64,000 nt of DNA, from positions 62,001 to 126,000 of the forward strand of contig NZ_JBFMKQ010000004.1 of assembly GCF_040786285.1 (NCBI RefSeq). The letters run 5' to 3'. Below the pieces are notes generated by a model. It searched no databases, had not been told where the DNA came from, and saw only the letters and a program-made list of their open reading frames with translations. The translations under genes and the position numbers were made by a program. How positions within the stretch are numbered: the stretch's first letter is position 1; the number at the start of each line of letters is the position of its first letter. The DNA is from Aquimarina sp040786285 (GTDB lineage: Bacteria > Bacteroidota > Bacteroidia > Flavobacteriales > Flavobacteriaceae). This document shows positions 44,500 through 53,167 of the stretch, one piece after another.

Positions 44500-44510
44500 G
44501 AATTAGCCAA
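44500..44510 (-). promoter_or_regulatory. 5'-UTR element shared by both susC genes, copy 2
   Basis: Minus-strand TTGGCTAATTC, 15-16 nt before the start codon, identical to the element before the first susC at 33461-33471. Confidence 0.4.
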
Positions 44511-44872
44511 CTATAAAAGTGTGGAAAAGAATTAACTATTTTATGGGTTTTTAGTTTTTTTTAACTAAAACCAAGGTGTTAATTAGTTAAATTAACATAA
44601 TTTAACAAACGAAACTAAATTACTTTTTAAGTGCAATTTGCAGGGTCTTCGAAAAAGAAATCACATCTAATTTCTGCAACGATTAGGCATGATTACGCTG
44701 TTTTTTTTGCATTTTTAATTCTGGCTTCAGATAACATTTGTACCTAAACTAGTATGAAGTTTAGTGTGCCATATTTTATTCAAGTACTTCTATTGTTTCT
44801 TGTGGTTTTACAATATGAAACTAATAGTGGAACTATATTATTTTAACTTATTTGAAAATTAATCTCTTAGGA

Positions 44873-44903
44873 TTTGATTTGCTAAAAAATATTTCTACCT
44901 TTG
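44873..44903 (+). promoter_or_regulatory. Promoter of the ribosomal protein cluster (rpsL)
   Basis: TTTG (44873-44876), a 19-base spacer and TACCTTTG (44896-44903) match the Bacteroidota consensus TTTG-N19-TAnnTTTG exactly. The predicted transcript begins near a CCCTTT-AA-AAAGGG dyad (44907-44920), 38 bp before the rpsL start codon. Confidence 0.85.
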
Positions 44904-44957
44904 CAGCCCTTTAAAAAGGGAGATTATAAATATTTTTAAAATAGTGTAAAGCAAATT

Positions 44958-45332
44958 ATGCCAACAATTTCACAATTAGTAAGAAAAGGTAGAGCCAAAA
45001 TAACTAAGAAGAGTAAATCGGCTGCTTTGGATTCGTGCCCGCAACGCCGCGGTGTTTGTACGCGTGTTTATACCACTACACCAAAAAAACCAAATTCAGC
45101 TATGCGTAAAGTAGCTCGTGTTAGGTTAACAAATGGTAAAGAGGTAAACGCATACATCGGTGGTGAAGGTCACAATCTCCAGGAGCACTCGATAGTATTA
45201 GTTAGAGGTGGAAGGGTAAAAGATTTACCAGGAGTTAGATATCACATTGTTCGTGGAGCCTTAGACACCGCAGGTGTAGAAGGAAGAACACAACGTAGAT
45301 CTAAGTATGGTGCTAAACGCCCTAAGAAGTAA
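44958..45332 (+). CDS. rpsL: Ribosomal protein uS12
   Basis: 124 residues of the small-subunit decoding-centre protein. The signature TTPKKPNSAMRKVARVRL and the later PGVRYHIVRG segment, both near streptomycin-resistance sites, are intact. It is first in the fused str-S10-spc-alpha cluster, with a consensus promoter upstream. No Shine-Dalgarno sequence is present, as is usual in this phylum. Confidence 0.98.
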   Translation: MPTISQLVRKGRAKITKKSKSAALDSCPQRRGVCTRVYTTTPKKPNSAMRKVARVRLTNGKEVNAYIGGEGHNLQEHSIVLVRGGRVKDLPGVRYHIVRGALDTAGVEGRTQRRSKYGAKRPKK

Positions 45333-45355
45333 TTAAAAAACTTTAAGAAGAAGAC

Positions 45356-45832
45356 ATGAGAAAAAGAAAGGCTAAAAAAAGACCTATTTTACCAGATCCT
45401 CGTTTTAACGATCAATTAGTGACTCGTTTTGTAAACATGATGATGTGGGATGGTAAAAAGTCAACTGCTTTTAAGATTTTCTATGATGCGATGGATATCG
45501 TAGAAGAGAAAAAACAAAACGAAGAAAAAACTGCATTAGAGATTTGGAAAGATGCATTGTCTAATGTAATGCCACACGTAGAGGTACGAAGCCGTAGAGT
45601 TGGTGGAGCTACTTTTCAGATTCCTAATCCAATCAGACCAGACCGTAAGATATCTACCGCTATGAAGTGGTTGATTCAGTTTTCTCGTAAAAGAAACGAG
45701 AAATCTATGGCTCAAAAACTTGCTGCAGAAGTTATAGCTGCAGAAAAAGAAGAAGGAGCTGCGGTTAAGAAAAGAGTAGATACTCATAAAATGGCTGAAG
45801 CAAATAAAGCATTCTCACACTTTAGATTTTAA
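45356..45832 (+). CDS. rpsG: Ribosomal protein uS7
   Basis: 158 residues; binds the 3' major domain of 16S rRNA and starts head assembly. The start MRKRKAKKRPILPDPRFND and the core VRSRRVGGATFQIP are typical. In E. coli it represses the str operon; no comparable site was identified here. Gap to rpsL is 23 bp and to fusA 10 bp. Confidence 0.98.
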   Translation: MRKRKAKKRPILPDPRFNDQLVTRFVNMMMWDGKKSTAFKIFYDAMDIVEEKKQNEEKTALEIWKDALSNVMPHVEVRSRRVGGATFQIPNPIRPDRKISTAMKWLIQFSRKRNEKSMAQKLAAEVIAAEKEEGAAVKKRVDTHKMAEANKAFSHFRF

Positions 45833-45842
45833 TCATTAAGAA

Positions 45843-47969
45843 ATGGCTAGAGATTTAAAATATACAAGAAATATAGGTATTGCTGCGCATATTGACGCAG
45901 GAAAAACTACGACAACAGAACGTATTCTTTATTATACGGGTGTAAGTCACAAAATTGGTGAGGTGCATGATGGTGCGGCTACAATGGACTGGATGGAGCA
46001 AGAGCAAGAACGTGGTATCACGATTACTTCTGCTGCAACAACGTGTGAGTGGAAATTTCCAACTGAAAACGGACAGGCTGTGGCTGATACTAAAGGATAT
46101 CATTTTAATATTATTGATACTCCGGGTCACGTTGATTTTACGGTTGAAGTTAACCGTTCTCTTCGTGTTCTTGATGGGTTAGTGTTCTTATTTAGTGCGG
46201 TTGATGGTGTTGAGCCACAATCAGAAACTAACTGGAGACTTGCTGATAACTATAAAGTTCCAAGAATTGGATTTGTAAATAAAATGGACCGTCAAGGGTC
46301 TAACTTTATGGCAGTTTGTCAACAGGTGAAGGATATGTTAGGGTCTAATGCTGTGCCAATTGTAATGAATATTGGTGACGAGGCAGACTTTAAAGGTATT
46401 GTAGATTTAGTGAAAAACCGTGCAATTGTTTGGCATGATGAAACACAAGGTGCTACATTTGATGTCATAGATATTCCTGAAGAATTGAAAGCTGAGGCTG
46501 CAGAGTTAAGAGGTAAACTTATCGAAGAAGTTGCTGCTTATGATGAAAATCTTTTGGAGAAATTCATGGAGGATGAAGATTCAATTACAGAGGATGAAGT
46601 GCATGCTGCTCTTCGTGCTGCTGTGATGGATATGTCAATCATTCCTATGATTTGCGGTTCTGCATTTAAAAATAAAGGAGTTCAGTTTCTTTTAGATGCT
46701 GTTTGTCGTTACTTGCCATCTCCAACAGATAAAGAAGGTATTGTAGGGGTGAACCCAAATACAGAAAAAGAAGAAATGCGTAAGCCAGATGTAAAGGAGC
46801 CTTTTGCTGCTTTAGCATTTAAAATTGCTACTGATCCTTTCGTAGGTCGTTTAGCATTCTTTAGAGCATACTCTGGTCGTTTAGATGCAGGTTCATATAT
46901 TTTGAATAACCGTTCTGGTAAAAAAGAGCGTATTTCTCGTATTTATCAGATGCACTCTAATAAGCAAAATGCTATCGATTATATAGAAGCAGGAGATATT
47001 GGAGCTGCTGTAGGGTTTAAAGATATCAAGACTGGTGATACTATGTCTGATGAGAAAAATCCTATTGTTTTAGAATCAATGGACTTCCCTGATCCGGTAA
47101 TTGGTATTGCGGTTGAGCCTAAGACTAAAGCAGATGTTGATAAATTGGGTATGTCTTTAGCTAAATTGGCTGAAGAGGATCCAACATTTACGGTGAGAAC
47201 CGATGAGGCTTCAGGACAGACTATTATTTCTGGAATGGGAGAGCTTCACTTAGATATTATTGTTGATCGTCTAAGACGTGAATTCAAAGTTGAGGTAAAT
47301 CAAGGTCAACCTCAGGTAGAATATAAAGAGGCTATTACTCAAGCTGCAGATCATAGAGAGGTTTATAAAAAACAATCTGGTGGTCGTGGTAAATTTGCAG
47401 ATATTGTATTTACAATTGAGCCAGCAGATGAAGGTCAAGTAGGACTTCAGTTTGAATCTACAATTAAAGGTGGTAACGTTCCTAAAGAATTTATCCCTTC
47501 TATTGAAAAAGGATTTAAAATGGCTATGGTAAATGGTCCATTAGCTGGATATGAAGTTGATGCTATGAAAGTAACATTAAAAGATGGATCTTATCATGAT
47601 GTGGATTCGGATCAGTTATCTTTCGAATTAGCTGCTAAATTAGGTTTTAAAAATTCAGCAAAAGCTGCTAAAGCCGTGATTATGGAGCCAATTATGAAGC
47701 TAGAAGTTATTACTCCAGAAGAAAATATGGGTGATATCGTAGGTGATCTTAACCGTCGTAGAGGACAAGTTAGTGATATGGGAGATCGTGCAGGTGCAAA
47801 AACTGTGAAAGCTACCGTTCCGCTTTCTGAAATGTTTGGATATGTAACAACATTAAGAACATTGTCATCTGGTAGAGCAACGTCTACAATGGAATTTTCT
47901 CACTATGCAGAAACTCCTTCTAATATTTCAGAAGAAGTAATTGCAGCTGCTAAAGGAGTTAACGCTTAA
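45843..47969 (+). CDS. fusA: Elongation factor G
   Basis: 708 residues; GTP-driven translocase. The G1 motif AHIDAGKTTTTER, switch-II DTPGHVDF and G4 NKMDR are intact, followed by domains II to V with GMGELHLDIIVDRL and the C-terminal SEMFGYVTTLRTLSSGRA. No tuf gene follows; rpsJ starts 11 bp later, so the str part lacks EF-Tu, as is common in Bacteroidota where tuf lies near secE-nusG. Confidence 0.98.
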   Translation: MARDLKYTRNIGIAAHIDAGKTTTTERILYYTGVSHKIGEVHDGAATMDWMEQEQERGITITSAATTCEWKFPTENGQAVADTKGYHFNIIDTPGHVDFTVEVNRSLRVLDGLVFLFSAVDGVEPQSETNWRLADNYKVPRIGFVNKMDRQGSNFMAVCQQVKDMLGSNAVPIVMNIGDEADFKGIVDLVKNRAIVWHDETQGATFDVIDIPEELKAEAAELRGKLIEEVAAYDENLLEKFMEDEDSITEDEVHAALRAAVMDMSIIPMICGSAFKNKGVQFLLDAVCRYLPSPTDKEGIVGVNPNTEKEEMRKPDVKEPFAALAFKIATDPFVGRLAFFRAYSGRLDAGSYILNNRSGKKERISRIYQMHSNKQNAIDYIEAGDIGAAVGFKDIKTGDTMSDEKNPIVLESMDFPDPVIGIAVEPKTKADVDKLGMSLAKLAEEDPTFTVRTDEASGQTIISGMGELHLDIIVDRLRREFKVEVNQGQPQVEYKEAITQAADHREVYKKQSGGRGKFADIVFTIEPADEGQVGLQFESTIKGGNVPKEFIPSIEKGFKMAMVNGPLAGYEVDAMKVTLKDGSYHDVDSDQLSFELAAKLGFKNSAKAAKAVIMEPIMKLEVITPEENMGDIVGDLNRRRGQVSDMGDRAGAKTVKATVPLSEMFGYVTTLRTLSSGRATSTMEFSHYAETPSNISEEVIAAAKGVNA

Positions 47970-47980
47970 TTATTACAGAA

Positions 47981-48286
47981 ATGAGTCAAAAAATTAGAAT
48001 AAAACTAAAATCTTACGATCATAACTTAGTGGATAAGTCTGCTGAGAAAATCGTAAAGACGGTAAAGAGTACGGGAGCTGTAGTAACAGGGCCAATTCCA
48101 TTACCAACACATAAGAAGATTTTTACAGTGCTTCGTTCTCCGCACGTAAATAAAAAATCCAGAGAGCAATTTCAATTAAGTTCTTATAAAAGACTATTGG
48201 ATATTTATAGCTCTTCTTCAAAAACGATTGATGCGTTGATGAAGCTGGAATTACCAAGTGGAGTTGAAGTTGAGATCAAAGTGTGA
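47981..48286 (+). CDS. rpsJ: Ribosomal protein uS10
   Basis: 101 residues; SQKIRIKLKSYDHNLVD start and GPIPLPTHKKIFTVLRSPHVNK loop are typical of uS10, which lies in the 30S head and is the NusE partner of NusB in antitermination. It is followed by the longest gap of the S10 section, which contains a hairpin and terminator. Confidence 0.98.
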   Translation: MSQKIRIKLKSYDHNLVDKSAEKIVKTVKSTGAVVTGPIPLPTHKKIFTVLRSPHVNKKSREQFQLSSYKRLLDIYSSSSKTIDALMKLELPSGVEVEIKV

Positions 48287-48320
48287 TAAAACTTTAAGTA
48301 AGTAATCTTACGATAAAATG

Positions 48321-48341
48321 TCCCAAGCTTCGTGCAAGGGA
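48321..48341 (+). ncRNA. Leader hairpin in the rpsJ-rplC gap
   Basis: TCCC (48321-48324) pairs with GGGA (48338-48341) and GC (48327-48328) with GC (48334-48335), across a symmetric AA/AA internal loop, with a TTCGT apical loop. It precedes the terminator hairpin by 22 bases. Together they look like a ribosomal-protein leader with a decision structure. Confidence 0.45.
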
Positions 48342-48362
48342 AAAACGGCAAAAAAATACATT

Positions 48363-48393
48363 CAGGGTTGAAGTATTTTGACCCTGTTTTTTT
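48363..48393 (+). terminator. Internal terminator/attenuator before rplC
   Basis: CAGGGT (48363-48368) pairs with ACCCTG (48381-48386), followed by seven T. It lies inside the ribosomal cluster, 42 bases before rplC. No exact consensus promoter follows it, so rplC to secY must be reached by read-through; regulation by attenuation is the likely purpose. Confidence 0.7.
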
Positions 48394-48434
48394 GCAAAAC
48401 TAAATTATAGAATACTAATTAATAATTAATAAAT

Positions 48435-49052
48435 ATGTCTGGGTTAATAGGAAAAAAGATCGGTATGACCAGCATTTTCGACGAGAATGGAAAAAATATT
48501 CCATGTACTGTGATCGAAGCTGGGCCATGCGTGGTTACCCAAGTCAGAACTGAAGAGGTTGACGGTTATCAGGCTGTTCAATTAGGTTTCGATGACAAAG
48601 CGGACAAAAATGCTACCAAAGCGGCCTTAGGTCACTTTAAAAAAGCAGGAACTGTTGCTAAACGTAAAGTTGTCGAATTCAAAGGTTTTGAGGAGGAGTA
48701 CAAATTAGGAGATACGGTAACAGTTGAACACTTTACTGAAGGAGAATTTGTTGATGTTGCAGCAACTTCAAAAGGTAAAGGTTTTCAAGGAGTTGTAAAA
48801 AGACACAACTTTGGTGGTGTTGGACAAGCAACTCACGGTCAACATAACCGTTTAAGAGCTCCTGGTTCGATAGGTGCTGCATCTTATCCTGCAAGAGTTT
48901 TCAAAGGAATGAAAATGGCAGGAAGAATGGGTGGAGAAAAAGTAAAAGTTCAAAACTTAAGAGTGTTAAAAGTAGTTGCTGAAAAGAACTTACTTGTTGT
49001 TAAAGGATGTGTTCCTGGACATAAAAACGCTTATGTAACGATTCAGAAGTAA
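48435..49052 (+). CDS. rplC: Ribosomal protein uL3
   Basis: 205 residues; binds near the 3' end of 23S rRNA and the peptidyl-transferase centre. The loop FGGVGQATHGQHNRLRAPGSIG and the GRMGGEKVKVQNL strand are typical. It is preceded by a 148-bp leader with an attenuator. Its stop codon overlaps the rplD start by one base (TAATG), indicating coupled translation. Confidence 0.98.
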   Translation: MSGLIGKKIGMTSIFDENGKNIPCTVIEAGPCVVTQVRTEEVDGYQAVQLGFDDKADKNATKAALGHFKKAGTVAKRKVVEFKGFEEEYKLGDTVTVEHFTEGEFVDVAATSKGKGFQGVVKRHNFGGVGQATHGQHNRLRAPGSIGAASYPARVFKGMKMAGRMGGEKVKVQNLRVLKVVAEKNLLVVKGCVPGHKNAYVTIQK

Positions 49053-49681
49053 TGAAAGTAGCGGTAATTGATATAAACGGAAAAGAAACAGGAAGAAAGG
49101 CAGACCTTTCAGACACTGTTTTCGGTATAGAGCCAAACGATCATGCTGTATATTTAGATGTGAAACAATACTTGGCAAATCAACGTCAAGGTACACACAA
49201 GGCTAAAGAGAGAGCAGAGATTGTTGGTAGTACTAGAAAGATCAAGAAGCAAAAAGGAACGGGTACTGCTAGAGCTGGTAGTATTAAGTCTCCTATATTT
49301 AAAGGTGGTGGTAGAGTTTTTGGTCCAAGACCAAGAAATTACTCTTTTAAATTGAATAAGAATTTAAAGAGATTAGCACGTAAATCGGCGTTAAGTATTA
49401 AGGCAAATGACAAAGCAATCACGGTTGTAGAAGACTTTACTTTTGACACTATAAAAACTAAGAATTTTACTGCAATTTTGAAGTCTTTAGGACTTGAAAA
49501 CAAAAAATCTTTGTTTGTGTTGTCTGAGTCAAATAAAAATGTATATTTGTCGTCACGCAATTTGAAAGGTTCAGAAGTTGTAACTGCTTCAGAATTAAGT
49601 ACTTACAAAATACTTAATGCGAATAGTGTTATACTTTTGGAAGGTTCTTTGAAAGGAATTGAAACGAATTTAAGTAAATAG
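49052..49681 (+). CDS. rplD: Ribosomal protein uL4
   Basis: 209 residues; the long exit-tunnel loop is visible as RKIKKQKGTGTARAGSIKSP followed by GGRVFGPRPRNYSFKLNK. In E. coli uL4 represses its own S10 operon by attenuation and initiation block at the leader; here the attenuator ahead of rplC would be the natural site, by inference. Start overlaps the rplC stop. Confidence 0.97.
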   Translation: MKVAVIDINGKETGRKADLSDTVFGIEPNDHAVYLDVKQYLANQRQGTHKAKERAEIVGSTRKIKKQKGTGTARAGSIKSPIFKGGGRVFGPRPRNYSFKLNKNLKRLARKSALSIKANDKAITVVEDFTFDTIKTKNFTAILKSLGLENKKSLFVLSESNKNVYLSSRNLKGSEVVTASELSTYKILNANSVILLEGSLKGIETNLSK

Positions 49682-49686
49682 AAGCC

Positions 49687-49977
49687 ATGAGTATCTTAAT
49701 AAAACCTATTATTACGGAAAAGGCTACTGCTGATAGTGAGGTGTTTAACCGCTATGGATTTGTAGTAGATAAAAAAGCGAATAAGGTAGAGATCAAAAAA
49801 GCGGTTGAGGCTGCTTATGGAGTATCTGTTACTAAGGTTCGTACATTAAATGTCCGTCCAGATCGTAAAACTCGTTATACAAAAACGGGAATGGTCTCTG
49901 GTAAAACAAGTGCTTATAAAAAAGCAATTGTACAGGTGGCGGAAGGTGAAGTAATTGATTTATATAGTAATCTTTAA
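49687..49977 (+). CDS. rplW: Ribosomal protein uL23
   Basis: 96 residues; the start MSILIKPIITEKAT and the KANKVEIKKAVEAAYGVSVTKVRTLNV domain are typical. It lies at the tunnel exit and docks SRP and trigger factor. Five-base gap to rplD. Confidence 0.97.
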   Translation: MSILIKPIITEKATADSEVFNRYGFVVDKKANKVEIKKAVEAAYGVSVTKVRTLNVRPDRKTRYTKTGMVSGKTSAYKKAIVQVAEGEVIDLYSNL

Positions 49978-49986
49978 GACTAGAAA

Positions 49987-50811
49987 ATGTCAGTAAGAAA
50001 ATTAAAACCAATTACCCCAGGTCAGCGTTTTAGAGTAGTAAATGGGTTTGACGCCATTACTACTGATAAGCCGGAGAAAAGTTTATTAGCTCCGAAGAAA
50101 AGATCTGGTGGTAGAAACAGTCAAGGAAAAATGACTATGCGCTACAAAGGTGGTGGTCATAAAAGAAGGTATCGTATTATAGACTTTAAGCGAGATAAGC
50201 AGGGAATACCTGCTACTGTAGCTACAATAGAATATGATCCAAACAGAACTGCATTTATAGCGCTTGTAAATTACCAAGATGGTGAAAAGCGTTATGTTAT
50301 CGCTCAAAATGGTTTACAGGTAGGACAGAATATCGTTTCTGGTGCTAATGTTGCTCCAGAAATTGGTAATGCAATGCCGCTTAGTGAAATTCCATTAGGT
50401 ACAATCATTTCTTGTATAGAATTACGACCTGGACAAGGTGCTGTTATGGCGCGTAGTGCTGGTTCATTTGCTCAGCTTATGGCTAGAGATGGTAAATTTG
50501 CTACTGTAAAATTACCTTCTGGTGAAGTGAGAATGATACTAGTTAACTGTGTTGCGACTATCGGAGCTATCTCTAACAGTGATCATCAGTTGATCGTTGG
50601 AGGTAAGGCAGGTAGAACAAGATGGTTAGGTCGTCGTCCACGTACAAGACCAGTAGCGATGAACCCTGTCGATCACCCAATGGGTGGTGGTGAAGGACGT
50701 TCTTCTGGAGGTCACCCACGTTCTAGAAAAGGTCTTCCTGCTAAAGGATATAGAACCCGTTCTAAGACGAAAGCGAGTAATAAGTATATTGTAGAACGTA
50801 GAAAGAAATAA
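49987..50811 (+). CDS. rplB: Ribosomal protein uL2
   Basis: 274 residues; bridges subunits near the peptidyl-transferase centre. The N-terminal QGKMTMRYKGGGHKRRYRIIDFKR RNA-binding part and the conserved HPMGGGEGRSSGGHP histidine loop near the C-terminus are intact. Nine-base gap to rplW. Confidence 0.98.
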   Translation: MSVRKLKPITPGQRFRVVNGFDAITTDKPEKSLLAPKKRSGGRNSQGKMTMRYKGGGHKRRYRIIDFKRDKQGIPATVATIEYDPNRTAFIALVNYQDGEKRYVIAQNGLQVGQNIVSGANVAPEIGNAMPLSEIPLGTIISCIELRPGQGAVMARSAGSFAQLMARDGKFATVKLPSGEVRMILVNCVATIGAISNSDHQLIVGGKAGRTRWLGRRPRTRPVAMNPVDHPMGGGEGRSSGGHPRSRKGLPAKGYRTRSKTKASNKYIVERRKK

Positions 50812-50817
50812 TAAGAT

Positions 50818-51096
50818 ATGGCACGTTCATTAAAAAAAGGACCTTACGTTCACTATAAGTTAGAGAAAAAAGTAGCTGCAAATGTAGAAGCTAATAAAAA
50901 GTCTGTTATTAAGACTTGGTCAAGAGCATCTATGATTACTCCTGACTTTGTAGGGCAAACAATTGCAGTTCATAATGGTCGCCAATTCGTACCGGTGTAT
51001 GTTACCGAGAATATGGTGGGTCATAAATTAGGAGAATTTTCGCCAACACGTTCTTTTAGAGGACACGCTGGTGCTAAAAATAAAGGTAAAAAATAA
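50818..51096 (+). CDS. rpsS: Ribosomal protein uS19
   Basis: 92 residues; start MARSLKKGPYVHYKLEKKV, core RASMITPDFVGQTIAVHNG and the GHKLGEFSPTRSFRGH motif are typical. It is in the 30S head and joins the inter-subunit bridge. Six-base gap to rplB. Confidence 0.98.
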   Translation: MARSLKKGPYVHYKLEKKVAANVEANKKSVIKTWSRASMITPDFVGQTIAVHNGRQFVPVYVTENMVGHKLGEFSPTRSFRGHAGAKNKGKK

Positions 51097-51104
51097 TTTA
51101 AGTC

Positions 51105-51512
51105 ATGGGAGTTCGTAAAAGAGAAATGGCAGAAAGAATTAAGGAAGAGAAAAAGCAAATTGCTTTTGCTAAGCTTAATAACTGCCCTACGTCACCTCGT
51201 AAAATGCGTTTAGTTGCGGATTTAGTTCGTGGTGAGAAAGTTGAAAAAGCGCTTCAGATTCTTAGATTTAACCCTAAAGAAGCATCACGTCGTTTAGAAA
51301 AGTTATTGCTTTCTGCAATAGCTAACTGGCAGGCGAAAAATGAAGACGCTAGCATCGAAGATGCAGATCTTTTTGTAAAAGAGATTCGTGTAGACGGAGG
51401 AAGTATGTTAAAAAGACTTCGTCCTGCTCCACAAGGTCGCGCACACAGAATAAGAAAACGCTCTAATCACGTAACAATCGTGGTTGCAGCAAACAATAAT
51501 ACACAAAGCTAA
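51105..51512 (+). CDS. rplV: Ribosomal protein uL22
   Basis: 135 residues; the tunnel loop (SMLKRLRPAPQGRAHRIRKRSNHVTIVV) and LVADLVRGEKVEKAL are intact. It is about 20 residues longer than the E. coli protein at the N-terminus (MGVRKREMAERIKEEKKQ before the family start), so an internal start at Met7 is possible. Eight-base gap to rpsS. Confidence 0.95.
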   Translation: MGVRKREMAERIKEEKKQIAFAKLNNCPTSPRKMRLVADLVRGEKVEKALQILRFNPKEASRRLEKLLLSAIANWQAKNEDASIEDADLFVKEIRVDGGSMLKRLRPAPQGRAHRIRKRSNHVTIVVAANNNTQS

Positions 51513-51520
51513 TATAAACT

Positions 51521-52246
51521 ATGGGACAGAAGACAAATCCAATCGGAAATCGCCTTGGTATCATTAGAGGTTGGGAATCCAACTGGTACGGAGGTAATGA
51601 CTACGGTGATAAACTTGCCGAAGACGATAAGATTAGAAAGTATGTACACGCACGTTTATCAAAAGCTAGTGTATCTAGGGTAATTATTGAGCGTACGCTT
51701 AAACTTGTAACCGTTACTATCACTACTGCTAGACCTGGTATTATTATCGGAAAAGGTGGACAAGAGGTAGACAAGTTGAAAGAAGAGCTTAAGAAAATTA
51801 CCGAAAAGGAAGTTCAGATCAATATTTTTGAAATCAAGAGACCAGAACTAGATGCATTCTTGGTAGGTTCTAGTGTAGCAAGACAAATTGAAAGTCGTAT
51901 TTCATATCGTCGTGCTATCAAGATGGCTATCGCGGCTGCGATGAGAATGAATGCTGAAGGTATCAAAATTCAGATTTCAGGACGATTGAATGGTGCAGAG
52001 ATGGCGCGTTCAGAGTCTTACAAAGAAGGTCGTATTCCTTTATCAACATTTAGAGCTGACATAGATTATGCTTTGGTAGAAGCTCATACTACTTATGGTA
52101 GATTGGGTGTGAAAGTATGGATCATGAAAGGCGAAGTATATGGTAAAAGAGAACTTTCTCCTTTAGTTGGTTTATCCAAAAAACAAGGAAAAGGTGACAG
52201 AGGTGGACGAAGTGGTGGAAACAACAAATCACGTCGTAGAAAGTAA
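51521..52246 (+). CDS. rpsC: Ribosomal protein uS3
   Basis: 241 residues; start MGQKTNPIGNRLGIIRGWESNW, the KH domain with RPGIIIGKGGQEVDKL, and the second domain with AEMARSESYKEGRIPLSTFRADIDY are typical. A basic tail (KSRRRK) ends the protein. Eight-base gap to rplV. Confidence 0.98.
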   Translation: MGQKTNPIGNRLGIIRGWESNWYGGNDYGDKLAEDDKIRKYVHARLSKASVSRVIIERTLKLVTVTITTARPGIIIGKGGQEVDKLKEELKKITEKEVQINIFEIKRPELDAFLVGSSVARQIESRISYRRAIKMAIAAAMRMNAEGIKIQISGRLNGAEMARSESYKEGRIPLSTFRADIDYALVEAHTTYGRLGVKVWIMKGEVYGKRELSPLVGLSKKQGKGDRGGRSGGNNKSRRRK

Positions 52247-52266
52247 TTTTTTAAAGTAAATTAACA

Positions 52267-52686
52267 ATGTTACAGCCTAAAAGAACAAAATTCCGTAAGC
52301 AACAAAAAGGACGTATGAAAGGTCTTTCTCAAAGAGGACATACACTTTCTAACGGGACTTTCGGAATCAAATCATTAGATTCAAGTTTTGTTACTGCTAG
52401 ACAGATAGAAGCAGCTCGTATTTCTGCAACTCGTTATATGAAAAGAGAAGGTTCTCTGTGGATTAAAATTTTCCCAGACAAGCCTATTACAAAGAAACCT
52501 CTTGAAGTACGTATGGGTAAAGGAAAAGGTGCTGTTGAGTATTGGGCAGCAGTAGTGAAACCAGGAAGAATATTATTTGAAATAAGTGGTGTGCCATATG
52601 ATGTAGCTAAAGAGGCATTGCGTCTTGCTGCTCAGAAGCTGCCAGTGAAAACTAAGTTTATTGTATCAAGAACCTATCAAGGTTAA
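52267..52686 (+). CDS. rplP: Ribosomal protein uL16
   Basis: 139 residues; MLQPKRTKFRKQQKGRMKG start and VRMGKGKGAVEYWAAVVKPG motif near the P-site tRNA elbow are intact. The 20-base gap before it carries no signal. Confidence 0.98.
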   Translation: MLQPKRTKFRKQQKGRMKGLSQRGHTLSNGTFGIKSLDSSFVTARQIEAARISATRYMKREGSLWIKIFPDKPITKKPLEVRMGKGKGAVEYWAAVVKPGRILFEISGVPYDVAKEALRLAAQKLPVKTKFIVSRTYQG

Positions 52687-52700
52687 ATTCGAAAGAGACT

Positions 52701-52895
52701 ATGAAACAATCACAAGTAAAAGAATCGTCTACAGCTGAATTACAAGAGGAACTTAGTAAAACTCAAAAAGAGTATTCAGATTTAAGAATGGCTCACGCTA
52801 TGTCTCCATTAGAGAACCCTTTGCAATTACGTAAAGTGAGAAGATCTATTGCAAGAATGGCAACAGAGCTAACAAAAAGAGAATTAAACGGTTAA
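52701..52895 (+). CDS. rpmC: Ribosomal protein uL29
   Basis: 64 residues, two helices; core SPLENPLQLRKVRRSIARMATEL. Located at the tunnel exit with uL23. A 14-base gap separates it from rplP. Confidence 0.96.
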   Translation: MKQSQVKESSTAELQEELSKTQKEYSDLRMAHAMSPLENPLQLRKVRRSIARMATELTKRELNG

Positions 52896-52907
52896 TTCTG
52901 CTGAAAG

Positions 52908-53165
52908 ATGGAAAAAAGAAACTTAAGAAAAGAACGTATAGGAGTTGTTACTAGTAACAAAATGCAGAAATCAATCGTGGTTGCTGAAGTTAAAAAAGTA
53001 AAACACCCAATGTACGGAAAGTTCGTGTTAAAAACGAAAAAATACGTTGCACACGATGAGAAAAACGACTGCAATATTGGTGATACTGTAAAGATCATGG
53101 AAACAAGACCTATGAGTAAAACCAAGTGCTGGAGATTAGTAGAAGTAATTGAAAGAGCGAAGTAA
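52908..53165 (+). CDS. rpsQ: Ribosomal protein uS17
   Basis: 85 residues of the OB-fold protein that binds 16S rRNA early in assembly. RKERIGVVTSNKMQKSIVV and IGDTVKIMETRPMSKTKCWRLVEV are typical. Twelve-base gap before, two-base gap after. Confidence 0.97.
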   Translation: MEKRNLRKERIGVVTSNKMQKSIVVAEVKKVKHPMYGKFVLKTKKYVAHDEKNDCNIGDTVKIMETRPMSKTKCWRLVEVIERAK

Positions 53166-53167
53166 TT

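Larger units (their letters stand above)
44485..44957. other. Divergent region between susC and the ribosomal cluster
   Basis: 473 bp of AT-rich sequence. The left end holds the susC leader; the right end the rpsL promoter. A 30-codon frame at 44754-44846 (MKFSVPYFIQVLLL) with a hydrophobic centre is visible, but has no support for translation. Nothing else is seen. Confidence 0.6.

Noticed and set aside
44754..44846. 30-codon hydrophobic frame before rpsL
   Set aside because: It has only a loosely spaced promoter-like match and no evidence of conservation; too short to support.
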